The translations under genes were made by a program, and so were the position numbers. The notes beneath the pieces were generated by a model. That model did no database searches, was not told the origin of the DNA, and worked only from the letters and a program-made list of their open reading frames with translations. From Phycisphaerae bacterium (GTDB taxonomy: Bacteria; Planctomycetota; Phycisphaerae; SM23-33), in the NCBI GenBank assembly GCA_009783465.1, contig WRDM01000003.1, forward strand, positions 35,919-99,918: a stretch of DNA of 64,000 nucleotides, read 5' to 3'. Below are positions 8,206-17,667 of the stretch, piece by piece; position 1 is the stretch's first letter, and every line of letters begins with the position of its first letter.

Positions 8206-9231
8206 TTATCCCAGTATTTTTTTCGCTTCCTCGAAAACGGCTTGTGGCGTCACGTTGGACATGCATTCCAGATTTTTATCGCAACCAATCTTGCCCCGGA
8301 AGCACGGCGAACAGGGCACGTCGGCGGATACCGCGCGGTGCTTGGGGTCGAAGAGCGGCGTCCAGACGTCGGCATGGTTTACGGTATGAACGGTCACGGT
8401 GGGAACCCCCGCGGCCAATGCCATATGTTTGGTGCCACCGCAGGAAGCGATGAAAATCGAAAGCCGGCTCAACAGGGCCATCACGTCGCCCAGGTTTTTG
8501 GCGGCGGGCGCCAGTTGTATGTAGGACGGCATGTCGTGCGTGACGGCCTTGGCGAGATCTTCTTCGCCGGGACCGTAAAAAACGAAAATCCTGGCCTTAT
8601 ATTTTTCATACAGAAGTTTTGCCGTTTCCCTATATTGTCCGGCGGGCCAGCGGCGCGTTTCATATCGCGGAGTCGGATAGAACCCCATGATCATTTCGCC
8701 GTCTTTCACGCCCAGATCGTTATATGTTTGATCCCGGAAGGCCATCTCTTGCGGCGTCATATAATACTTCGCCAGCGGCGCGTGCTCATCCGGCCAGGTG
8801 AGTCCAAGATGTTTGAGACAGGCCAGTTTATAGTCGGATTCATAAAGGTGGTTGTTCGGAAACTTAACATTGTAGGCATAAAAGCTATGCCCGCATCGCC
8901 TCGCGCCCGCCCGCACCGGCGCGCCGCAGAAGGCGGTAATCATCGCCGGACGCGGATTGTTCACGGAAAGATCCACAACCCAGTCGTATTTGCGGGCGCG
9001 GATCCTGAATAGTTCTTTTACCGGATGTTTTCTGTCATAGGTAATGACATGATCTATATAAGGATTATTCGCCAACACCGGCGCGCCGTCCTTGTTCACC
9101 AGAAAATCCAGTTGCGCTTTGGGATAATTATGTTTCACCACCTGGGCGCACGGCTCGGTAAGAATAACGTCGCCAATTCCCTTAATGATAATGATCAGTA
9201 TTTTGGAAGGTGTTTTTTCGAGTGATGGCAT
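8206..9231 (-). CDS. Glycosyltransferase family 9 (heptosyltransferase-like)
   Basis: A 341-residue GT9 protein of the type that adds heptose or related sugars to lipopolysaccharide or surface glycans on the cytoplasmic face of the membrane. The N terminus has the Rossmann start ILIIIIKGIGDVILTEP, matching the family pattern I-x-x-x-x-G-D-x-L-x-x-x-P. The C-terminal donor-binding region has SCGGTKHMALAAGVPTV, where heptosyltransferases have D-T/S-G-x-x-H-x-A-A-x-G-x-P, and a late C-S-P-C-F-R cluster resembling the C-x-P-C motif common in this family. GGAG lies 7 nt before the ATG. The gene is visibly more AT-rich than its neighbours, which could mean horizontal acquisition. No other polysaccharide genes lie beside it. 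Confidence 0.85.
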   Translation of the reverse strand: MPSLEKTPSKILIIIIKGIGDVILTEPCAQVVKHNYPKAQLDFLVNKDGAPVLANNPYIDHVITYDRKHPVKELFRIRARKYDWVVDLSVNNPRPAMITAFCGAPVRAGARRCGHSFYAYNVKFPNNHLYESDYKLACLKHLGLTWPDEHAPLAKYYMTPQEMAFRDQTYNDLGVKDGEMIMGFYPTPRYETRRWPAGQYRETAKLLYEKYKARIFVFYGPGEEDLAKAVTHDMPSYIQLAPAAKNLGDVMALLSRLSIFIASCGGTKHMALAAGVPTVTVHTVNHADVWTPLFDPKHRAVSADVPCSPCFRGKIGCDKNLECMSNVTPQAVFEEAKKILG

Positions 9232-9310
9232 CTATAGTCTCCATCAATACGATTCTATTTTTTCGTTACATGGATTTCCAGGCAAATTTCCGGTTTTTAC
9301 ATCGTCCGGT

Positions 9311-10441
9311 TCATTCGCCGCTCCCCACGGACTCCCACCACGGCGTGAAATGTTGTTCCCGGCCGTCGAGATACACCACCTGGCCGATGGTTGACGTGAG
9401 GAGTCCGAACGCGTTGTCGCCGCAGGCGGCGGTCAGTTTGACGTACGGATCGTCCCACGGATGATCGCTCAGCGAGAATCGGCCGGTGTGGATGGGCAGG
9501 ACCGCCCTGGCCTTGACGTCGACGGCCGCACGCACGGTTTCCTCCGGCAGCAGATGGCTGTGTCGCCACCGCATGTTGTATTGGCCGTTTTCCATCAGCG
9601 CCAAATCCACGCCGCCGAACCGCTCGCCGATCTCGGCGAAATGACTTCCATATCCGCTATCGCCGCTGCAAAAAACCCGACGCCCTGCCGTCTCAATCAT
9701 GAACGACGCCCAGAGGGTTTTGTTTCGGCTGAGCCAACGGCCTGAAAAATGCCTCGCCGGCAACACATGCACGGTCACATCCGTCGCGAGGCGGAACGTA
9801 TCGTGCCAGTCGCCCTCGTGAATGATCGCCGGATCGAACCCCCAATACTCCAGGTGCGATCCGACGCCCAGCGGGCAGACGACGGCCTTGACCCGCTGCC
9901 GCAACGCACGCAGGGTCGGGTAATCCAAATGGTCCCAGTGGTCGTGCGTGATGAGCAGGATGTCGACATCGGGCACGTCGTCGATCGAGTACGGGTACGG
10001 GCCGTTGAAGTCCCGGTTGAATCGCGCGAACGGCGCGGCGCTGTCGGAGAACACCGGGTCGATCAGGATGCGTTGACCACCCAGTTGCAGATAGCAACTG
10101 GAATGGCCCAGCCAAACGACCAGGTCGACGTTCCGGTCCAGGCCGCGAAAATCGATTTTAGCCATCGGCAGCTCCGCCGGTGGTTTGGGGCGTTCCATAG
10201 TGCCAAACAGAAATTTCAATATCGTGAAAAACCGATTGCCCTTTTTCGCGGACGTGAGCATCGTGGTCGGTTCGAGGTTTTTGAATTGGCCAACTTCGCG
10301 GTCGTAATTGGGCGACCGCTTGATGCGCTCGAGCCGCGGGCCGTCGGGAAGTTTGCCGAATCGCGGCGCGCAGGCGGACAGGCAGGCGACAATACCAGCC
10401 AAGGCCATAAGCTGCACCAGTCCTTTCACCATTCGTTTCAC
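9311..10441 (-). CDS. Metallo-beta-lactamase-fold lipoprotein (NAPE-PLD/UlaG-like)
   Basis: 376 residues with a lipoprotein signal (VACLSACAP; lipidated Cys near residue 24). The metallo-hydrolase core includes WLGHSSCYLQLGG and the metal-binding THDHWDHLDYPT, followed by a later H-F-S and D-S-G-Y-G that supply further ligands. This is the pattern of the NAPE-hydrolysing phospholipase D/RomA-like branch of the fold. Family members hydrolyse phosphodiesters or lactones; the substrate here is unknown. Translation probably starts at GTG 10441, 3 nt after the grpE stop and coupled to it; an ATG at 10432 is an alternative. Confidence 0.8.
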   Translation of the reverse strand: MKRMVKGLVQLMALAGIVACLSACAPRFGKLPDGPRLERIKRSPNYDREVGQFKNLEPTTMLTSAKKGNRFFTILKFLFGTMERPKPPAELPMAKIDFRGLDRNVDLVVWLGHSSCYLQLGGQRILIDPVFSDSAAPFARFNRDFNGPYPYSIDDVPDVDILLITHDHWDHLDYPTLRALRQRVKAVVCPLGVGSHLEYWGFDPAIIHEGDWHDTFRLATDVTVHVLPARHFSGRWLSRNKTLWASFMIETAGRRVFCSGDSGYGSHFAEIGERFGGVDLALMENGQYNMRWRHSHLLPEETVRAAVDVKARAVLPIHTGRFSLSDHPWDDPYVKLTAACGDNAFGLLTSTIGQVVYLDGREQHFTPWWESVGSGE

Positions 10442-10444
10442 GGC

Positions 10445-11008
10445 TCACGCATCCGGCGACGTGGAGACGATAACCTGTGCGGGGCGGAGGAGCCTGCCTT
10501 TGAGGGTGTAGCCTTTTTGCACCTCGTTCAGGACGGTCTGGGGCGGCACGTCGCCGCTGGGCTGCTGGAGCAGCGCGGCGTGGAGCGACGGATCGAACGG
10601 CTTGCCGGCGGCGGCGATGACCGCCAAGCCAAACGCCGTCGCCGCCGCCAACGCGTTGTCGTGCACCATCTGCATGCCCGCCACCAGCGAGGCCGTGTCG
10701 TCGGGATGCGCCTTCGCCGCCGCCAGCGCCCGCTCCATGTCGTCGAACATTGGCAACAGCGCCTTCAGCAGCGACTCGTTGGCGAACTCGCGCGCCTGCT
10801 CGACGTCGCGATGCACGCGTTTCTGATAATTCGCGTAATCCGCCGACACCCGCTGCAACCGCCCGAGCAAATCGTCCCGCTCCGCCTGAAGCGCCACGGC
10901 GTCGCCCGCGCTGGCCGGCGGGGCCGACGAACAGGCGCACGACTCGCACGGCGCGGGTTGATGCGATTCCGATTCGTGATTTCCATGCTTATTTTTGTGC
11001 TGACCCAT
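10445..11008 (-). CDS. grpE: GrpE nucleotide exchange factor
   Basis: 187 residues. GrpE is the dimeric exchange factor that releases ADP from DnaK. The long N-terminal coiled coil includes LQAERDDLLGRLQRVSADYA, then the signature NYQKRVHRDVEQAREFANES, then the C-terminal beta domain ending KGYTLKGRLLRPAQVIVS, which is close to the family consensus G-Y-x-L-x-x-R-x-L-R-P-A-x-V-x-V. The N terminus has a C-x-x-C-x-C cluster (CESCAC) unusual for GrpE. dnaJ lies 0.96 kb upstream in the same direction, separated by two unrelated small genes; dnaK is not in the window. Confidence 0.95.
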   Translation of the reverse strand: MGQHKNKHGNHESESHQPAPCESCACSSAPPASAGDAVALQAERDDLLGRLQRVSADYANYQKRVHRDVEQAREFANESLLKALLPMFDDMERALAAAKAHPDDTASLVAGMQMVHDNALAAATAFGLAVIAAAGKPFDPSLHAALLQQPSGDVPPQTVLNEVQKGYTLKGRLLRPAQVIVSTSPDA

Positions 11009-11025
11009 AATCGTTACCTGTAATT

Positions 11026-11496
11026 TTATTCGTCTTCACTGCGGTCCCAGCCGAAAAATTCTTCGACCTCTTTTGCGGTTGGACGCTTGCCGGCGGGCAG
11101 GTAAATATACCACCATACACCATATTTATCTATGACATCAAAGCAGCATGGGCTCCATGGAAGTGCGGTTATCGGGTTCACGATACGTCCGCCTTTTGAC
11201 AATAACTCAAATGCCTTATGAACTTCTTCCTCAGCGTTAAAACCAAGAGCAAAACACATAATCGAACGCACGTTTCCCGACAGCATCATCTCGACAAGTT
11301 TCTGATTCGCATCCCCCGCCTCCGCTCCCACCTCCGCTAACGAAAAAACGGTTTCGCCGTCTCGTTGAAATTCCACATGGCCGTACGTTTCACCGGGATT
11401 CAGGCCATGGTGCGCCGATGTCAAACCCAACGCCTCTTCGTAAAATTTTACCGCTTCAATACTTCCTTTTACACAAATGCTTGCGCCCACGGCCAT
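11026..11496 (-). CDS. VOC family (PhnB/glyoxalase-like) protein
   Basis: 156 residues with the vicinal oxygen chelate fold: two beta-alpha-beta-beta-beta halves, beginning ICVKGSIEAVKFYEEALGL and ending CCFDVIDKYGVWWYIYL. The sequence resembles PhnB-like members that lack an obvious enzymatic assignment. A metal-binding H lies in YGHVEF. The reaction cannot be predicted. It lies between grpE and the DUF3795 gene on the same strand. Confidence 0.8.
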   Translation of the reverse strand: MAVGASICVKGSIEAVKFYEEALGLTSAHHGLNPGETYGHVEFQRDGETVFSLAEVGAEAGDANQKLVEMMLSGNVRSIMCFALGFNAEEEVHKAFELLSKGGRIVNPITALPWSPCCFDVIDKYGVWWYIYLPAGKRPTAKEVEEFFGWDRSEDE

Positions 11497-11524
11497 GAGG
11501 GTTTCTCGCTTTCGAACATATCCG

Positions 11525-11899
11525 TTATGAATTTGTCTTTAACGACAACAGATGCTCCATCGCCTTTTGGTGACCGTCGACGAAGATCTCCACCCATTTT
11601 GTATATTTTTCGCACGGGAATTCGCCGCATTCGCCGCAATGATTCAGTTGCTTTTCTTCACAGCACGTACGTAAACCACAGTTGCCGGACCAGCAGACAC
11701 CTGTTTTAGTCCAACAACCATCGCAGAGCGGAGTTTTCTTCAGCACCGCTTCGGCCCCTTCATCGTTTCCGATCAATCCAATGCCTCGAAGCCACCCAAC
11801 CAACGATTCCGCCGCGTTCACATCCTGTTGCGATGTGACTTTATATAGACCGCATTCGTTGCAATCCAGTCCGCAAGCGGCCATTTTCAACGGTTTCAT
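11525..11899 (-). CDS. DUF3795 cysteine-rich protein
   Basis: 124 residues with the DUF3795 pattern: AACGLDCNECGLYK at the N terminus, a central LCDGCWTKTGVCWSGNCGLRTC, and CGECGEFPCEK near the C terminus. About a dozen cysteines are present, probably as metal or cluster ligands. The family is widespread in anaerobes and planctomycetes and has no proven function. GGAG lies 5 nt before the ATG. It sits between dnaJ and the VOC gene. Confidence 0.85.
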   Translation of the reverse strand: MKPLKMAACGLDCNECGLYKVTSQQDVNAAESLVGWLRGIGLIGNDEGAEAVLKKTPLCDGCWTKTGVCWSGNCGLRTCCEEKQLNHCGECGEFPCEKYTKWVEIFVDGHQKAMEHLLSLKTNS

Positions 11900-11929
11900 A
11901 AACTCTCCACTTCGCCCTGTGTCTTCCTT

Positions 11930-11962
11930 ACCTGTTGGCTACTGGCTATTGGCTACTGGCTC
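11930..11962. repeat. Half copy of family F/H terminal repeat
   Basis: TTGGCTACTGGCTATTGGC-type tandem units directly downstream of dnaJ. Only one arm is recognised, so this may be a degenerate remnant of the elements that abound in the flagellar cluster. Confidence 0.6.
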
Positions 11963-11966
11963 GCCG

Positions 11967-13091
11967 TCACGAAAAATACTCCTTCAGCTTCTCGAAAAAA
12001 CTCTTGCGTTGCGGCGTGATGTTCTGGTCCTCGGTGGCCGCGAATTGTTCCAGCAGGCCTCGCTGGACAGACGTCAGTTTTCGCGGCACTTCGACGAACA
12101 CCTGCACGTATTGGTCGCCCTTCTTGCCGCTGCGCGCGTTGGGCAGGCCTCGCTGTTTGAGCGTGATCACGTCGCCGTTCTGCGCGCCGGCGGGGACGTC
12201 GATCTCCTCGCGCCCGGTGAGCGTCGGCACGCCAAGTCTCCCGCCCAGGGCCGCCTGCGTGAAACTGATCGGCACCTGGCAGACCACGTCGTCGCCGCGT
12301 CGCCCCAGCAGTGGATGCTGCTTCACACGAACGTACACGTGCAGATCGCCACGACTGGTGCCGCTCGAACCCGGCTCGCCCTCGCCGCGCACGCGAACCA
12401 CCTGGCCGTCCTGAATGCCCGCCGGCACGTGCACCGACAGCACGCGTTTCTTTTTCCGTCGCCCGCTGCCGCGACACTCGCCGCACGGGTCGGACACGAT
12501 CTGCCCTTTACCCTTGCACCGCGGGCATGCGATCACCCGAACGCTCATGCCGAAAAAACTCTGCACCTGCTGCTGCACCTGGCCGTAGCCGCCACACTGC
12601 ACGCATTTGTCAGGCGTCGTGCCCGGCTTGGCGCCGCTGCCCGAACACGTCTCGCAAAAATCCATCCGCTCGAATTCCAGCGTTTTTTCCACGCCGGTGG
12701 CGACTTGTTCAAGCGTCATCTCCACTTCGGTCTCGAGGTCCATGCCCTGATCGACCGCCCCGCCGCGACCGCCGCCACCAAACCCGCCGCCGAATAAATC
12801 GTTGAACATGGAAAATACGTCCTGAAATCCCATGTTCGAAAAATCGTGCATCCCCGCCCCGCGAAGCCCTTCATGCCCAAACCGGTCATACGCCTGCCGC
12901 TTCTGCGGATCGCTGAGCACTTCGTACGCTTCGGCGCACTCCTTGAATTTCGTCTCCCCTTCGGCCTTGTCGCCTTTGTAATTGTCAGGATGAAACTTCA
13001 GCGCCAACTTACGATACGCGCGCTTGACGTCATCGGCGCCCGCGGAACGCTCAACACCCAACACTTCGTAATAATCACGCTTGGTCGGCAT
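11967..13091 (-). CDS. dnaJ: DnaJ co-chaperone
   Basis: 374 residues, full length. The J domain (about 5-70) has the HPD triad at 34-36. A Gly/Phe-rich linker follows ([12 protein letters not shown]), then four zinc-finger repeats, [24 protein letters not shown] and CGECRGSG, then the C-terminal substrate-binding domains. The protein stimulates DnaK ATPase and delivers substrates. No good Shine-Dalgarno sequence precedes the ATG, and a family C palindrome fills the upstream gap. Its stop codon lies beside a half copy of the family F terminal repeat (11930-11962). Confidence 0.97.
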   Translation of the reverse strand: MPTKRDYYEVLGVERSAGADDVKRAYRKLALKFHPDNYKGDKAEGETKFKECAEAYEVLSDPQKRQAYDRFGHEGLRGAGMHDFSNMGFQDVFSMFNDLFGGGFGGGGRGGAVDQGMDLETEVEMTLEQVATGVEKTLEFERMDFCETCSGSGAKPGTTPDKCVQCGGYGQVQQQVQSFFGMSVRVIACPRCKGKGQIVSDPCGECRGSGRRKKKRVLSVHVPAGIQDGQVVRVRGEGEPGSSGTSRGDLHVYVRVKQHPLLGRRGDDVVCQVPISFTQAALGGRLGVPTLTGREEIDVPAGAQNGDVITLKQRGLPNARSGKKGDQYVQVFVEVPRKLTSVQRGLLEQFAATEDQNITPQRKSFFEKLKEYFS

Positions 13092-13434
13092 AAATGAGTA
13101 GTACTATATACTTCTAGCCCCGAAGGGGCGCCTTGGGTAGCCCAGGGTGAGCCGTACTCGGCGAACCCTGGGGGCAGACGTTTATAACACCCAAGCCCCG
13201 TAGGGGCGTCTTGGAGTTTCACACATCCAAGGCGCCCCTGCCGGGGCTTGTTCTTTGGGGATCGCTACCCCAGGGCTCGCCGAGTACGGCTCGCCCTGGG
13301 CTACCCAAGACGCCCCTGCCGGGGCTGGATACCGGCACCACAAGCGCAAGGCTGGGAAGGCCGATCTCCCGTTTTCGTCATTCGAACGTCGTCATTGATT
13401 CGTCATTCGAATTTCATCATTCGGGCTTTACAGC
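13092..13434. repeat. Family C and family K palindromes between groEL1 and dnaJ
   Basis: A nested family C palindrome spans 13116-13326, with outer arms built on CTTGGGTAGCCCAGGGTGAG and an inner palindrome AGCCCCGTAGGGGCG...GGCGCCCCTGCCGGGGCT. At 13376-13432 a second type (family K) has TCGTCATTCGAA repeats, ending 2 nt from the groEL1 stop codon. No gene is seen. Confidence 0.85.
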
Positions 13435-15057
13435 CTACCGCACGACGCCCGGGATCGGGGCCGCTTCGTCGTCGTCTTCCTTGTACTCGGTGACCATGAG
13501 GTCGGTGGTGAGCAGGAGGCTGGCGACGCTGGCGGCGTTTTGCAGGGCCGTCCGGCTGACCTTCGCCGGGTCGATGATGCCCTCGGCCACCATGTCCACG
13601 TATTCGCCGGTCGAGGCGTTGTAGCCGATGTTGGCGCCCTTCTCCAGAATGTCCGCGACCACCACGCCGCCGTCGGCGCCGGTGTTCTCGACGATCTGAC
13701 GCGTCGGCGATTCCAACGCCTTGGCCACGATCTCCACGCCGACTTTCTCGTCGCCCCTGGCCTTGGACGCGACCTTCCGCACGGCTTCGATGCAGTGCAG
13801 GAACGCCACGCCGCCGCCGGGGACCACGCCTTCCTGAGCGGCCGCCCGGGTCGCGTGCACCGCGTCGTCGATGAGGTCCTTGCGTTCCTTCATCTCGGTT
13901 TCGGTGGCCGCTCCGGCGTACACCACGGCCACGCCGCCCGAGAGCTTCGCCAGACGCTCCTGAAGCTTCTCGCGGTCGTAGTCGCTGGTGGTCTTTTCGA
14001 TCTGGTTGCGGATCGTCTCGACGCGGGCGGCGATGTCTTTCTTCTTGCCCGCGCCCTCGATGAGCGTGGTGTTGTCCTTGTCGACGACGATTCGCTTGGC
14101 CTGGCCGAGCATGTCCATCGTCACGGCGTCGAGCTTGATGCCCAGGTCGTCGCTGATGAACTGTCCGCCGGTGACGACGGCGATGTCCTGGAGGATGGCT
14201 TTGCGACGGTCGCCGAAGGCGGGTGCCTTGACGGCGCACACGTTCAGCACGCCGCGGAGCTTGTTAATCACAAGTCCGGCCAGCGCGTCGCCGTCGATGT
14301 CCTCGGCGATAATCATCAGCGGCTTGCCGCCGGTGGCGACTTTTTCCAGCACGGGGACGAGGTCCCGCAGGCTGGAAATTTTCTTCTCGTGGATGAGGAT
14401 GTAGGCGTCCTCGAGCACGGCTTCGAGCGTGTTGGCGTTGGTCATGAAGTAGGCGGAGATGTAGCCCTTGTCGAACTGCATGCCTTCGACGACCTTCAGC
14501 TCGTTGTTGATGCTCTTGCCTTCCTCGACGGTGATGACGCCTTCCTTGCCGACCTTGTCGAACGCTTCGGCGATCAGGCCGCCGATATCGGTGCTCCAAT
14601 TGGACGACACGGTGGCGACGTTGCGGAGGTCGTCGGTTCCGGAAACTTTCTTCGCCATCTTGCCGATCGCGTCGACGGCGGCTTCGACGGCCAGGTCGAT
14701 GCCCCGCTTGATCGCCATCGGGTTGGCGCCGGCGGTGACGTTCTTATAGCCTTCCTTCATGATGGCCTCGGCCAGCACGACGGCGGTGGTGGTGCCGTCG
14801 CCCGCGACGTCGGCCGTTTTGGAGGCCACCTGATTGGCCATCTTCGCGCCCATATTTTCGAACGGATTGGGCAGATCGACTTCCTTGGAAACGGTCACGC
14901 CGTCCTTGGTGACCTTCGGCGAGCCGAACGACTTCTGAAGAATAACGTTCCGCCCGGTCGGGCCCAACGTGACCTTGACGGCCGCGGACAACTTCTCCAC
15001 GCCCGCCAAAATCGCTGCCTGGGCGCTAGTGTCATATAACATTTGCTTGGATGCCAT
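13435..15057 (-). CDS. groEL: Chaperonin GroEL, copy 1 (no GGM tail)
   Basis: 540 residues. Equatorial ATP-binding motif GDGTTT at 86-91, [10 protein letters not shown] at 31-40, apical region [20 protein letters not shown], and VPGGGVAFL near residue 414. AGGAG lies 7 nt before the ATG. It lacks the C-terminal Gly-Gly-Met repeats that most housekeeping GroELs carry, ending [10 protein letters not shown], and has SSNWSTDIG where most have SAN-x-D-x-x-I-G. It follows groES by 126 bp, a gap filled with TTAACTAG palindromes. The divergence from copy 2 suggests specialised substrates or chamber properties. Confidence 0.96.
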   Translation of the reverse strand: MASKQMLYDTSAQAAILAGVEKLSAAVKVTLGPTGRNVILQKSFGSPKVTKDGVTVSKEVDLPNPFENMGAKMANQVASKTADVAGDGTTTAVVLAEAIMKEGYKNVTAGANPMAIKRGIDLAVEAAVDAIGKMAKKVSGTDDLRNVATVSSNWSTDIGGLIAEAFDKVGKEGVITVEEGKSINNELKVVEGMQFDKGYISAYFMTNANTLEAVLEDAYILIHEKKISSLRDLVPVLEKVATGGKPLMIIAEDIDGDALAGLVINKLRGVLNVCAVKAPAFGDRRKAILQDIAVVTGGQFISDDLGIKLDAVTMDMLGQAKRIVVDKDNTTLIEGAGKKKDIAARVETIRNQIEKTTSDYDREKLQERLAKLSGGVAVVYAGAATETEMKERKDLIDDAVHATRAAAQEGVVPGGGVAFLHCIEAVRKVASKARGDEKVGVEIVAKALESPTRQIVENTGADGGVVVADILEKGANIGYNASTGEYVDMVAEGIIDPAKVSRTALQNAASVASLLLTTDLMVTEYKEDDDEAAPIPGVVR

Positions 15058-15068
15058 GCGTTTGCTCC

Positions 15069-15178
15069 TGTTAACGGGTTAACTAGTTAACTAGTTAACT
15101 GGTTGACTTGTTAACTGGTAATCGGTTAGCGAACCAACCAATTCACCTGTTAACTAGTTAACTAGTTAACCAGTCAAC
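15069..15178. repeat. Family J GTTAACTAGTTAAC palindrome cluster between groES and groEL1
   Basis: Two runs of overlapping GTTAACTAGTTAAC-type units (near 15070-15120 and 15145-15178) face each other. The whole forms an AT-rich inverted repeat that an intercistronic transcript would fold into a hairpin. The same units occur at 19131-19186 and 39438-39520. Confidence 0.85.
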
Positions 15179-15183
15179 GAAGA

Positions 15184-15474
15184 TCATTTCTCGATCACCG
15201 CCAGCACATCGGACTCGCGGAGGATGACGTACTCGTCACCGTCGATCTTGATCTCCGTGCCGCTGTACTTGCCGTAGAACACCTCGTCGCCCTTCTTCAA
15301 GCTGCTGGCCGCCCGCTGGCCGTTGTCCATCAACTTGCCCGCGCCCACCGCGATCACCACGCCACGCTGCGGTTTTTCCTTGGCCGTGTCCGGCAAAACG
15401 ATCCCGCCCGCCGTCCGCTCCTCAGCCTGACTCTGCTTGACCAAAATACGATCATCCAACGGTTTGACTGCCAT
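15184..15474 (-). CDS. groES: Co-chaperonin GroES
   Basis: 96 residues from the ATG at 15474, which has AAGGAG 8 nt upstream; the longer in-frame start at 15498 is not supported. KPLDDRILVKQ, then the mobile loop EERTAGGIVLPDTAKEKPQ, and a core including EVFYGKYSGTEIKIDGDEY are all typical. It caps GroEL and is presumably shared by both GroEL paralogues, being the only groES visible here. Confidence 0.97.
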   Translation of the reverse strand: MAVKPLDDRILVKQSQAEERTAGGIVLPDTAKEKPQRGVVIAVGAGKLMDNGQRAASSLKKGDEVFYGKYSGTEIKIDGDEYVILRESDVLAVIEK

Positions 15475-15536
15475 GATGGTTGCTCCTTGTTTTTCCAAGT
15501 GTTATCTGGTGTTTTTATTCCAACCGACTTCGTCAA

Positions 15537-15646
15537 ATCCGAATGCCGAAGCCCGAATTCCGAATCAATGACGAAGCTCGAATATCATTCGTCATTCGTA
15601 TTTCGTCATTGATTCGTCATTCTGGTTTCGGCATTCGGGCTTTCAA
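15537..15646. repeat. Family K inverted repeat upstream of groES
   Basis: The left arm GAAGCCCGAATTCCGAATC pairs with the right arm, which contains TTCGGCATTCGGGCTTTC; TCGTCATTCGTATTTCGTC units lie between. It fills the gap between the groEL2 stop and groES. No CIRCE element (TTAGCACTC-N9-GAGTGCTAA) was seen. Confidence 0.8.
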
Positions 15647-17338
15647 TTACATTCCCATCCCACCCATGCCCATGCCACCCATCCCACCCATGCCGCCCAT
15701 ACCCATTCCGCCCATGCCACCCATGCCGCCGCCGGGGCCGCCGGGGGGCATTGGTTCGGCTTCCTTGGGGATTTCGCTGACGCACGCGTCGGTGGTCAGC
15801 AGCAGGGCCGCGATGCTGGCAGCGTTTTGCAGGGCCGCCCGTGTGACCTTCACCGGGTCAATCACGCCGCCGGCGAACAGGTCCTCGTACACCATCGTGC
15901 GGGCATTGAAACCGAACCCGCCCGTGCCCTGCTCGACCTTGCGAAGCACCACGCTGGGCTCTTCGCCGGCGTTGAGGACGAGGGTCCGAAGCGGCTCGGC
16001 CACCGCGCGCTTGACAATCGCAATACCGGTCGCTTCGTCGCCGCTGGCCTTGATGCCGTCCAAAACCTTGCGGGCGCGAATAAACGCCACGCCGCCGCCG
16101 GGAAGGATGCCTTCCTCAATGGCTGCCCGCGTCGCGTGCAGGGCGTCCTCGATGCGGGCCTTTCGCTCCTTCATCTCGCTCTCGGTGTGGGCGCCGACGT
16201 TGATCTGCGCCACGCCGCCAGCCAGCTTCGCCAACCGCTCCTGCAACTTCTCGCGGTCGTACTCGCTGGTGGTCGTCTCGATCTCGTTGCGAATCTGGCC
16301 AATACGGGCCTGAATCTCGCCCGTCTTGCCCGCGCCTTCGATGATCGTCGTGTTGTCGTTGTCGATCGTGATCTTCTTGCACGTGCCCAGGTCGGCCAGG
16401 CTGACGCTTTCCAGATCGATGCCCAGGTCCTTCGTGAACACTTTCGCGCCGGTCAGAATGCCGATGTCCTGCATCATGGCCTTGCGACGGTCGCCGTAGC
16501 CCGGCGCCTTCACCGCCGACACGTTCAAAATGCCGCGCAGCTTGTTCACCACGAGCGTCGCCAGGGCTTCGCCCTCGATGTCCTCGGCCACGATCAGCAG
16601 CGGGCGTTTGCTCTTGGCGGCTTTCTCCAGCAGCGGCACCATTTTACCGACGTTGGAAATCTTGTCCTCGTTGAGCAGGATCAGCGGCTTTTCCAGCACG
16701 CAGAGCATGGCTTCGGGATCAGTGACGAAATGCGGGCTGAGGTAGCCGCGGTCGAACTGCATGCCTTCGACCACGTCGACGGTGGTCTCCATGCCCTTGC
16801 CTTCCTCGACGGTGATGACACCGTCGCGTCCGACCTTGGCCATCGCTTCGGCGAGCATTTTGCCGACTTCGGCGTCATTGTTGGCCGACACGGCGGCGAC
16901 GTTGCGGATCTCCGCGTCGCCCTTGACGGGCACGCTCATTTTCTTCAGCTCAGCCACCAGGGCATCGACGGCTTTGCGAATGCCGCGGGCCAACGCCATC
17001 GCGTCCGCGCCCGCGGTGAGATTGCGATAGCCTTCCTTAAAGATGGCCTCGGCGAGTACGGTCGCGGTGGTCGTTCCATCGCCGGCCATATCGGAAGTCT
17101 TGGAAGCGGCTTCCTTTACGAGCTGCGCGCCCATGTTCTCCGCCTTGTCCGCCAGGGTGATTTCCTCGGCCACGCTCACGCCGTCCTTGGTGACGGTCGG
17201 GGCGCCCCATCCTTTGTCCAGGATGGCATTGCGTCCGCGGGGCCCCAGGGTGCTCTTGACCGCTCTCGCCAGCTTCTCGACGCCGGCCAGCAGGGCCGCT
17301 CGTGCATCGGCCTCAAATGCCAACTTCTTTGCCGCCAT
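15647..17338 (-). CDS. groEL: Chaperonin GroEL, copy 2 (GGM-tailed)
   Basis: 563 residues from the ATG at 17338, with AAAGGAG 8 nt upstream; a longer frame to 17431 adds unsupported sequence. GDGTTT at 86-91; [10 protein letters not shown]; apical [31 protein letters not shown]. The C terminus is a long Gly-Met tail with many GGM/GMGGM repeats after [10 protein letters not shown], longer than the E. coli tail, expected to line the cavity floor. It is about 60-65 per cent similar by eye to copy 1. Its upstream region has a sigma-54-like promoter and a hairpin, and the next gene upstream encodes a sigma-54 activator. Confidence 0.96.
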   Translation of the reverse strand: MAAKKLAFEADARAALLAGVEKLARAVKSTLGPRGRNAILDKGWGAPTVTKDGVSVAEEITLADKAENMGAQLVKEAASKTSDMAGDGTTTATVLAEAIFKEGYRNLTAGADAMALARGIRKAVDALVAELKKMSVPVKGDAEIRNVAAVSANNDAEVGKMLAEAMAKVGRDGVITVEEGKGMETTVDVVEGMQFDRGYLSPHFVTDPEAMLCVLEKPLILLNEDKISNVGKMVPLLEKAAKSKRPLLIVAEDIEGEALATLVVNKLRGILNVSAVKAPGYGDRRKAMMQDIGILTGAKVFTKDLGIDLESVSLADLGTCKKITIDNDNTTIIEGAGKTGEIQARIGQIRNEIETTTSEYDREKLQERLAKLAGGVAQINVGAHTESEMKERKARIEDALHATRAAIEEGILPGGGVAFIRARKVLDGIKASGDEATGIAIVKRAVAEPLRTLVLNAGEEPSVVLRKVEQGTGGFGFNARTMVYEDLFAGGVIDPVKVTRAALQNAASIAALLLTTDACVSEIPKEAEPMPPGGPGGGMGGMGGMGMGGMGGMGGMGMGGMGM

Positions 17339-17360
17339 TGACGATTCTCCTTTCAATTGT

Positions 17361-17427
17361 TTGCTATAAACCAGTCCCGTCGCCCATTTCACTAACGCAA
17401 AACGTGCGACGGGACGGATTATAGCAA
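17361..17427. promoter_or_regulatory. Hairpin in the groEL2 leader
   Basis: Two nested inverted repeats, GTCCCGTCGC (17374-17383) with GCGACGGGAC (17406-17415), and TTGCTATAA (17361-17369) with TTATAGCAA (17419-17427). If transcription starts near 17412 only part of the outer stem is transcribed. The element may be an operator or an RNA hairpin; its role is unknown. Confidence 0.5.
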
Positions 17428-17438
17428 TCAATGTGCCG
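17423..17438 (-). promoter_or_regulatory. Sigma-54-like -24/-12 promoter for groEL2
   Basis: The minus strand reads CGGCACATTGATTGCT, matching YGGCACR-N4-TTGCW with GG and GC exactly 10 nt apart; the first base differs from the usual T. The predicted start is near 17412, giving a leader of roughly 75 nt before groEL2. A palindrome, TTTGTATA-N7-TATACAAA, lies at 17475-17497, about 75 bp upstream of the predicted start, a possible activator site. Confidence 0.5.
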
Positions 17439-17474
17439 GTATGCTCAACTTTATATCATTCAAAAAGATAACAA

Positions 17475-17497
17475 TTTGTATAGATTTATTATACAAA
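17475..17497. promoter_or_regulatory. AT-rich palindrome upstream of groEL2
   Basis: TTTGTATA and TATACAAA flank a 7-nt spacer. The position fits an upstream activator or repressor site for groEL2, but a terminator or operator for the preceding gene is equally possible. Confidence 0.4.
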
Positions 17498-17572
17498 ATA
17501 AAAACCTGCCACTTCCATCACGTAACACCCCCATCAACGTCCTTTTGACAGGCGATGTCACCAAATCGTAGA

Positions 17573-17658
17573 TCTGGCTTGCCTCTTTGCGCTGCAGGAC
17601 GGTGTGTAAAATACAACGTCCGATTACACAACGTTTTACACCGCAAAGAGGCAAGCCA
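17573..17658. repeat. Family D palindromic element (copy 1)
   Basis: GGCTTGCCTCTTTGCGCTG on the left pairs with CGCAAAGAGGCAAGCC on the right; the inner parts share GTGTGTAAAA-like sequence with mismatches. It lies 10 bp downstream of the response regulator stop codon (minus strand). The cleanest copy is the perfect palindrome at 63882-63987. Confidence 0.85.
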
Positions 17659-17667
17659 AATTTACCT

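Noticed and set aside
15069..15178. Tandem TTAACTAG units as a CRISPR array
   Set aside because: Repeats are short, overlapping and palindromic, without regular unique spacers, and no cas genes are present.
17339..17431. N-terminal extension of GroEL2
   Set aside because: The extension has no GroEL similarity; a good ribosome binding site precedes ATG 17338.
15475..17460. CIRCE/HrcA control of groES-groEL
   Set aside because: No TTAGCACTC-N9-GAGTGCTAA element was seen upstream of groES, groEL1 or groEL2.
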